Virus record (IMG/VR): IMGVR_UViG_3300031539_000088
Span: 1-44,005 of that record
Length of the DNA stretch: 44,005 nucleotides
Strand: one strand, 5' to 3'
Source: a virus
Part shown: positions 33,468 to 42,400 of the stretch, piece by piece
How the letters are laid out: every line of letters starts with the position of its first letter
Position numbering within the stretch: position 1 is the stretch's first letter
The notes under the pieces: generated by a model
Told to the model about the DNA's origin: nothing
Databases searched by the model: none
The model's input: only the letters and a program-made list of their open reading frames with translations
Made by a program: the position numbers and the translations under genes

Positions 33468-36400
33468 ATGGGTTTTGATCTCTCAGGCTTTGTTCTTCGA
33501 CCGATCCGTACTGCGCCAGCCAACGCGCTGACGACGGACGAGGCGGTCAATGGTGTGGCAACAGATTTCAAGCCGCTCCCCGAGGACTACACCATTCAGT
33601 CGAATGTGCCCGACCTCGTGGATGTGGCAGCGGAGCAGTACCGCGCCTCGACCCTGTATCGCACTGAAGATGGGCAGACCGAGTACATCCTTTGGGCCGC
33701 CAATACATCGAACACCTACGTCCGAGAGGGCCTCGCCGTTGAGGTAGGGAACCCCGAGAGCCAAGATGCGGCCGGCTCCAAAGTGGTGGTCGTGCTCTCG
33801 GGTTCCGAGAGCGTCTATGACGACAATGCGGGCGAGCCTGTCGTCCGTGAGGACGGGTCGATCCGATTCTCCGTCCGAGACGTGGCGGGTCAGAGTGTCT
33901 CGTCGGTCAGCAGTATCCTTGTCCGTCGAGGCGATGACGGGAGCGAGATCAGTTTCACGTCGAACGATCTGTCGTTCAACCCTACAACGGGCATCGCTGC
34001 GCTCACCAACTCCACGAAGATCGGGCAGGCGGTGGCGAGCGCCGTCTCCCTTTCGGGCGGCATCTCCAAGCTGCGCGGGGACAAGATCACGGTGGTCTAC
34101 TACACCTTGGCCTCCGTGCGTTTCTGGTGGTCGAGGAACGACCGCTACGAGACCCGGTTCCAATGGGATGGTCTGAACGAGCGATGGGCACCGCTTCGCG
34201 GCGGGGCACCTCGCAACCTTGGACGGCTCCTGCCCGATAGTGCCTACGTCCTGAGCCCGAATCCGAACGCCCAGATCGGATCCTACCTGACGGGCAACAG
34301 CGATGACCCCGACGACTATTGCATGGTGCGTCTTGGAGTGCGGCCGGACGCCGCCTCCGTGCCCGTCGCCGAGCCTGTTGCGCCCTCCGGCTTCGGCGGG
34401 ATTCTCGTGGTCACGGACGAGGAAGCCGAAGAGGAGTACGATTTCCTGACCCTCGCCCCAACGGCCTCCGCAGTCATGGGGCAGGCGACCGGCACACTCC
34501 AGTGGAACCCGGCCTTCTTGGACGAGTACGCGGGGCAGGTCGTTTGGTACAGCTACCGCTCGTTCGGCACGGCGAACGAGTCTGTTTCGCTTGGGGGACT
34601 GGAGGGCGCCGACCTGGAGCCGCTGTTCCTCGCGCCGATCCCCGCTCCGACCGAGTACCCCTTCATCCGTATCGGCAACCGCAACCCCCTGGAAGCGGTG
34701 TTGGTTGACACCGACGCCCTGTTGTTCGTGAAGACGATCGAAGAAGGGCAAGTGGGCTTGTCGCTCTCGACTGGTCGTCTGAAGTTCAGCGCCGCGGACA
34801 TTGCGAAATCGGACCCGGAGAGCGCCACGTTCAACGCCTCCTACTTGGGCTCTGTCGTGTTCTACACAGGCATCGCCATGACCCCGGTGCCCGTCGAAAT
34901 GCGCGCTCCAGTGCGTCTCGTGGGCTCCTCGGGCACACCCTCGGACGTGTCGGAGGACAAGAAGCAAATCCTCTACGTCCCCGACGCCATTCCCCTCCCC
35001 TCGCCGGGGATCTCGGGGGTTCAACACATCCCTGACCGCACGGGCGGCATCCCCGATCCGAGCATCGACCCGAGCATCCGCGCTAATGGGTCGAACCTCA
35101 TCCGTGAGGTGCGGGGCGATTGGGATCTGATCCTGTTCTCTGACGACGGGCGGGTGTTTCGTCGCGTCATTGTCGTTGACGACGACGAGGAAATCCCTCG
35201 CTTCCCCTTCCGACGAGCGAAGGGCGACGCCTACCTCAACCTCAATCTCGGCTCCGGCGGCTCTGCCGTCAAGATCGGCAAGGACGACCGCAAGCGATTC
35301 CAAGGCCAGAAGCTCTGGTTCCGGCAGTCCGCGGTTCAACCGGCCGTGTATGCACCCGACGCCCGCATTTACTCCCGTGTTCGGGACAACGTGACCCTCC
35401 TTGGCACCGAGACCTTCCGCTTCGCGGTCAACGGCACTGAGTACGCGTGGGACGCTGCTTCGGATTTCGGAGGGGTCGCAACCTCGGCCGGGGGCACCTT
35501 TACCGTTGCCGAAATCGCCACGTCCCTCGCTGCTGCTTCGGACCCCGATGTGATCAAGGTGCGTGCGGCTCGGCTCGTGATCCAGAGCCCCGATGTGATC
35601 AACGGCGCCCATGTCGGGTCGGTTGAGATCGGATTCGGCCCCGACAGCGCCGAGACTCCGGTGGACCCCACCGGCACCTCAGCGTTGGGCTTCCTCCCAG
35701 CGTGGCGTGTCGTTGTGGACCTTCAGGACCCCTCCAATGACCGCCGCTGGCTCCCCGACTCGGGGATCCATGTCGGCATCCGGCGGAGTCCTTTGAATCT
35801 CGATGGTACGCAGGACATTCCTGACGTGAAGCACCGGGCCGCGATCTCGGATGTTCCACTGTCCGAGGACATTCCCGGCAACACGGTTGTCCTTCTCGAC
35901 AAGATTCCGCTGGAGGACGAGCCCGGCTACGACGAGGACGTGTTCTTCCGCCTGGAGGCTGGACTGTCTCAGAAGAATCTTGAGCACTACGACGAGGTGC
36001 TTCACGAGTTTGGGTTGGGCCGCTTCATGTGGATCGACCAAGAGACCACCTTCCAATTGATCGAGCAGCCGGTCTTGGACCTGAACCTCGGCAAGCAGAG
36101 TGTCGTCCCCGACTCCTTCCGCCTTCCCGGTAAGGGCTTGTTTGTCTCCGCCTTTGGCGGACCCTTTGAACAACAAGCGCTTGGCACCGACTTCCTGCTC
36201 CCCTTTGCCGGGGCTCCAGGTTCCGCGAAGCTGATCGAGGTCATCAGTGGTCGCTCGACTCTCGGCGCGCTCGGGCAATTCACCGCCGGTCTCACGACCT
36301 TCCGTGACCCGGGGGCTGACACCGATTTCGTTGCTCTCGGGGCGGGCGTTGGCTACCAACTGAAGATCACGACCGGGGACGCGCAAGGCACGTACATCGT

Positions 36401-39400
36401 GACGGCCGCGCCCACGGATCCGAAGGAGCTACAGATCACACCTGCCTTCCCGCGGACGGGCAACCGCGAGTCTTGGGAGCTTTACGAGGGTGTAGACAAG
36501 GAGACGAACGACCTATCGATCGTCGCCAGCGAGATCTTCACCGAATTCAATCATCTGCCGGAGGAGCCTTTCAAGATTCGTGTGCTCTCTCCACTCGGAC
36601 CTCTTCCCGCCGATGCTGCGTCTCAGGACGCCGGCCGTCTTGTTGGCGTGTTTGGCGATGCACTCGCCAATTCCCGTCCGATCAGTATCCGATTCGGACT
36701 CCCTCCGGGGAGCCCCGAGGCTTCACTTGTGAGGTTGGGCCAGGAGTTCCTCGGTTCCCTTCAAAATGCGTTGGTCGTGCCGACCCCGACTGACGAGCGC
36801 TTCGTGAACGAGTCCTTCTCGATCAGGGTGGGGACCAAGACCTACACGTTTGCCGATGGCAACATCGTGAAAGTGCCCGGCGTGCTCACCATAGGGCTCG
36901 CGGGGGACATTATCGAGGTGCAGGACATTTCGGGCATCTTGAATTTCGGATCCGAGGTGTTCACCCAGTTCCAAGGCGCCGACGTGTACTACGTCGAGGG
37001 GTTCTCCGACCCCGACCTTGCCCCCACCGACCTCCCTCCGGGCACGGTCGAATACCGTGCGGATGATGGTGTGTTGAACTTCAACGGCACCGACCTTGCG
37101 ACCTACGCAGGGATGGAGACCCACCTTGTCGAGCAGATGGTCACGGAGGCCGGGCTCGACGTGGCCCTCAACCCGCTCAATGGCTCTTTCCTATTCACGA
37201 AGCCGCTCCGTGAGCAGCAGATCGTGGAGGTCGAGTATTTTCAGGCAGCGCAAGGCACAGGTGAGCAGCTTCTTGTCCCTGACCCGAATTTCATCGCTCT
37301 CCAGGCAGGCGACGAGGCCCCTCTCGTCCCGGTCGAGGTGGTTGAGGTACTTCCCCTGTTCGTGCGGCAAGAGGTCGCTACGAAGCCGGAGGTTCCGCCA
37401 AACTCCATCGTCCCGCAGGATTTCAAGAGGGTGTGGCGGTTCAACCCCACCGAACGCACTGTCCGCGACGATATTGAGCCGCAGGTCTACATCAACAACA
37501 ACCTGTGCAACGTGGGAGGCTCCGCGTCTCCCGTCTGCACCTTCGACTACGTGAACAGCCGCATCCTGTTCCAAGAGACACAGCCCGATGACGCTGACGT
37601 TCTGATCACCTACTCGGTGAACGAGGCTTTTGGTGGTGAGGCTTCGTACACCGTCTCGACCTTCCCGGTGTACCGGCCCCCATTCTTCATCGAAGCGAAC
37701 AAGACCGAATTCGTCTTGGAGTCCGACCGCACCGACGATGTGGTGCCCGGCAAGATCATGCGGGTCGGGGCTGCCCCGCTCTACATTACGGGTTCGACCT
37801 TCGACGGCGAAAACACCACCGTTGAATTCTTCCCCGAGACTGAAACCGAGATCGGTAGCCGCGCCCCCGGCAACGACACGCTGTCGCTGCTGTCGGACAG
37901 GCCCATCGTCAAGGCCCACAACCCTGCGGCCGGCGACGGTTACTGGCGTGTGATCGACGTGCCTTACGAGCCCGTGAACAAGGGCTTCACCTCGATCACC
38001 TTCTCAGGTGATCTTACGGCGCTCGCGGTCCCGGGCTATCTGCTGGAGATGGCGGGATATCCCTTCATCGTCTCCGGGTCGAGTCTCACGGAAGATGGTC
38101 TGCGGACCGTCATCAATATGACGACGCCTTCTCCAACCGGGTTCTTCTCCGGTCAGGACGAGGCACGTCTTTCGATCCGTCCCGTGTACCCCCCGAGCCC
38201 GGCCCTCTTCGTCGGAGTGGGCGCGGTCCTTCCTGAAGAGGAGTTTGAGGCGGTTCTATTTGGGGAGAAGGATACGGAAGGCAACGACGCTCCTGGTCGC
38301 ACCCTTCGACTCACCCTCGACTACGCCCTCGACTTCAACACGGGGGCTATTGAGTTCCTCGCGCCGACGCAGGCTCCTCTTGGGCCGCTTCAGACGCTCT
38401 ATTTTAGGCGTACTCAGGTCGATGTGTTGGCGCCTTTCATCGCGGACAACGCCATCGTTAACCCGCGATTCCTCGCACGCTTCGTCCACGCTATCGCCCC
38501 CTCTGAGGACAATGGGCTTCGCGGCAAGATCCTCCGCGCGAGCTATACCTACTCGGCCCCCGACACCTTCTACTGGCGCACCCTGCCTTTGACGGACTAC
38601 ATGGGTGAGATCGCCTCCGAAATCTCGGCGGATGTGGCGAACCAGCTTCCGAGCAACGGGGCCTCGCCGTCCATCCCGCCCGCGATCCGAAACGAGACCC
38701 AGGGAACACTTGGGCTTCGTGCGCAGATCGAGAGCCTCTACGATGAGGACCGGGCCGCTCGCGTCTTCATCGACTTTTACAACAACGTCGTGCTGGCCTT
38801 TGAGCAGGTACAGGAGACGATCAGCGGCGGGATCATTGGCGACCGCGACGGCAAATTCAAGTTCTTCGTTGGTCGTGGGATCAACATTCCGCCACCCGGC
38901 TACGAGGATGCCATCTCGGGGCGGGTGAATACGCGGAACATTTTCAGCGAGCTTTTCTTCGCCTACAACCACAAGCTGATCTTCTTGACCCGCGACCCCC
39001 TGGTCGAGCCTGACTCCGCCTCGTTGAACGTGGACAAGATCGAAGGTCGTTTCATGGACCCCGATTTCTTGGGGGAGCTTGCTCGCCAACAACGGGAGTT
39101 CGCTCAGAACGACATTGACGATCTGGTACTGGTCAAGCGGAATCGGATCCGCATCGTCAGCCTGATCCCCTTCCGTATCGAGGCGACAGGACGGTACGAG
39201 CGGCTCGGAGACCCCAACCGTTTCTCCCGTCTGTTCCCGCAACGCGCCGAAGCCTTCTTCTTGACCGCACCGGGCATCGGCTCGGACCTGGATGCCACCC
39301 CGGTTGAACCCGGCGTCTACGCCTTCCGTAAGCGCGTGAGCCGTCTGTCTTTCAAGGGTGGCCTTCAGTTGCCCAAGCGTGCGTCCACGTTCCGCAAGAC

Positions 39401-42400
39401 GATTGCCGAGGTATCCAACCCGGTCCTCGGCTCCCTGGAGGGCATCAGTCGCTTTACGCTCCGTGAGCGGCTCCCCCGAGCCCGTGTGTTCCGTTACTCG
39501 GAGACAGGCTTCCCTGAGCTTGACGATGACCTCAACGCGGCCGGGTTTGACAACTTCACGGACAACCCTCGACCGGCGGTCATCGCTTCCATCCTTCCGC
39601 TCCACGAATTCCCTCTGCGCGCAGATGGGATGCCTGATATCAAACAACTGATCGCACAGGGGGGTGGTCTTCCCGACCTCACGACTGGCGACGCGGACCT
39701 AGTGACGCCCCCCTTTGAGGGCATCGTGACGGACAATGGCAGCTATCCGATGCTCGCCTTCGGCCGTCCGAACGGGGACATTATTGACGTTGGGATCACG
39801 GATACCCTCGACATAGCGTTCTTGACCTTCTCGTCCCCCGTGTTCAAGAAAATGTTCGTGGGCGAGGTCATGCTGGGGTGTGTGATCACCTTCTCGGATG
39901 ACAAGGGCGAGGTGGTCACGGAGGCCGGCGACGTGATTCAGCTTGGCGAGGAGCCCGAGGACGGGGAACCGCTCGTTCTCTCTCGCGGGGACACCATCTT
40001 CGTCACTCCGCCTGACGTGGACCTGGAGCCTGCGGACCCGCCAGACAACGAGACGACGGCTGTGAGCGCGGAGGGGTTGCCCGGCTACCGTATTGGCTTC
40101 GACGTGAAGCTCGATCGCGGCGATGGGGAGGTCGTGGACATTACCTTCCCATCCTTCAAGGACCCGAGCATCTTCGGGCTCAAGGAAATGTTCGGCCAGA
40201 AACCGCCGAAGCCTCTCGACCACATGGAGGCGGATGTGTCGTTCCGCAACTCCCTCGTTTCTCCAGCACCGCTCCCCGCGCTCTTGGGCCAGCCGCTCAA
40301 CGACTCGGGCGACTACACCTTGCCGTACCTCGTCGCAGGCAACACTGAGATCGACCGGCTCGGTGAAGTCGCCAGGGCGTTTGATCTTCTTCTCGCGCTC
40401 GATACCCCGAACCCTTCAGCGGTGTACCCCGATGAGGTTCTTGGGAACGATGGCGCGGTGATCGGCACCTACGTCGATGGGGGCCTCCAGGCGGGCGCTT
40501 TGATCACGACACAGGACGCGACCCCGGTGCTTACGGCAGGAGGGGCCTACACCCCGCACTCCGGCATTGGCGACGTAGAGAGCTTCGATTTCCTATTCAT
40601 CCAGACCGGACAGGCTGGGATCCTGCCGGACGCCCAGGGGATGCTGTCGGTTGGGTCGGTCGAAAGCGACGGCGTGACGAGTGTGATCGAGCCTCCCCGG
40701 TTTGTTACTCCGACCGGACCGGCCACACGGTTCCGCTACGTTTTCAACAACGCGCTCTCGTACATTCTCCAGCCGGCCACTCCCGCCCCTCCTGGCATGA
40801 GGGTCCAGCGAATCGGCACGGACACCATTTTCGACTGCACCTCGATCTCTCCGGGGTTCCTCGTGTTCAACGATGGCACCGCACCTCCCTCCGTGACAGG
40901 CGGGCTCAACGACATTATCAATCCCCCTGACGCCGGCTTTGCGTACCCCGCTAACGGCAACGTGATCCGCATCCATCTGTGGACCGCAGACGACGGAGTG
41001 AACCCGGTCACGTTCCTCCAGACGATCACGATTGCGATGAACGGCGCCCTCGCCCCCACCGTGGACGGCGACCTGGGCACTCCTGTTATCGGGCCTGGAG
41101 GCGTAACCTTCGACCAACAGGTGCTCACCATCGACTCGGCTGCTTTCGTCACGCTGGGTGCTGGCGGCCTTCCTCTTGACCCGACCAACCCCCCGTACAC
41201 CGTGCCGCTTTGGTTCACCATCGACGTGGACACGAGTGCGGCTGGCGGTGCCGGCGTGGGGGGTGCTTCCTTCACTGGGCACATTGACAGGGATCGGTTG
41301 AGCTTTGTCGAGAGCTACGATCTACGCTCCGTTCGGAGCCGTAACGATGGTCCCGTGGATGCCGTTTCGGTCGTCAGCGAGCTTTCGGTAACGGCCGTCT
41401 CGGGGCCCGGCGGCGCCGAAGACATCACTGTGAATGCTCCTGTGGAGGTGAATGGTGGTGCACCCTTCACTTGGAATGACCGAGCCAATATCTTCCCGTT
41501 CACCGGGGGAGAATTCGACTTCACCTTGGGCGAGGGACGCATCAAGGTCATGGCCTTTGAGGGACATGGCAACGTCGAGATCGAAGCCGCCGAACCCCTC
41601 ATTTTCTCAGCGCTGCCCTCCAGTCTCTCCGACGAGAACGGTGTGATCGCAACGGGTAGCGGGTTGTGCGAAGGAGGTCTCACGGATTTCGACAACCGCC
41701 TCCAAACGAGCATCGTGGGGATCACCGGAGGAAGTCTGGATAACGTCGAACCGGGGGACGTTTGCCATATCACCCGTGCAGCGGACCCTTCGGCACACGC
41801 CACGGCGAAGGCCGGCACGTATCTCGTCAAGCACGCGATCCAGCCCGACCCTGCATCGTCTCTGAAAGAGTTCGCGTTCAGGGCCAAGACTCTGCCGATG
41901 AATTCGACGGCGAGCTTCATCGCCTTCACCTTCCCGAAGATCACTGAATTCCAAGCACTTGCTTTCAAGATCTTCGTGGACGTGGCGGAGCTTTCCAATG
42001 GGGATCCCATGTGGCTACCCCCCGCAGCCGGCACGCGCATTTACGTGCTCCCCGACCTCGGGGATATCACGAAGGTCATCTCCGTCGAGTACACCTTCTA
42101 CGATGCCGCCGCTGGCGAGTTCCACTTTGACCCCTTGACGATCGAGGATGCGGACGGCGGCGGACTCGGCATCGCGGACCTGCTCAACGCAGCGCAGGTG
42201 GGGGCGTACGTCTCTGGCTTCTCCTTCGCTGAAGTCCGCCCCGACCGCGGGACCGGCCAGCCTCGGAACCTTGTGGGCTGGAGGCAGCAAGGGGCTGTCC
42301 CGTCTCACGCTGCCTATGGTTTCAAGTTCGTCTCCCTCTTCAACCCGAAGCTGGATCCGCCGGCCATCTCTGGAGAATTCCCAGGCGGAACCAAGACGTT

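Noticed and set aside
33483-35612. 709-codon minus-strand open frame opposite the giant protein
   Set aside because: The same antisense effect; no ribosome binding site or motif, while the + strand frame continues unbroken.
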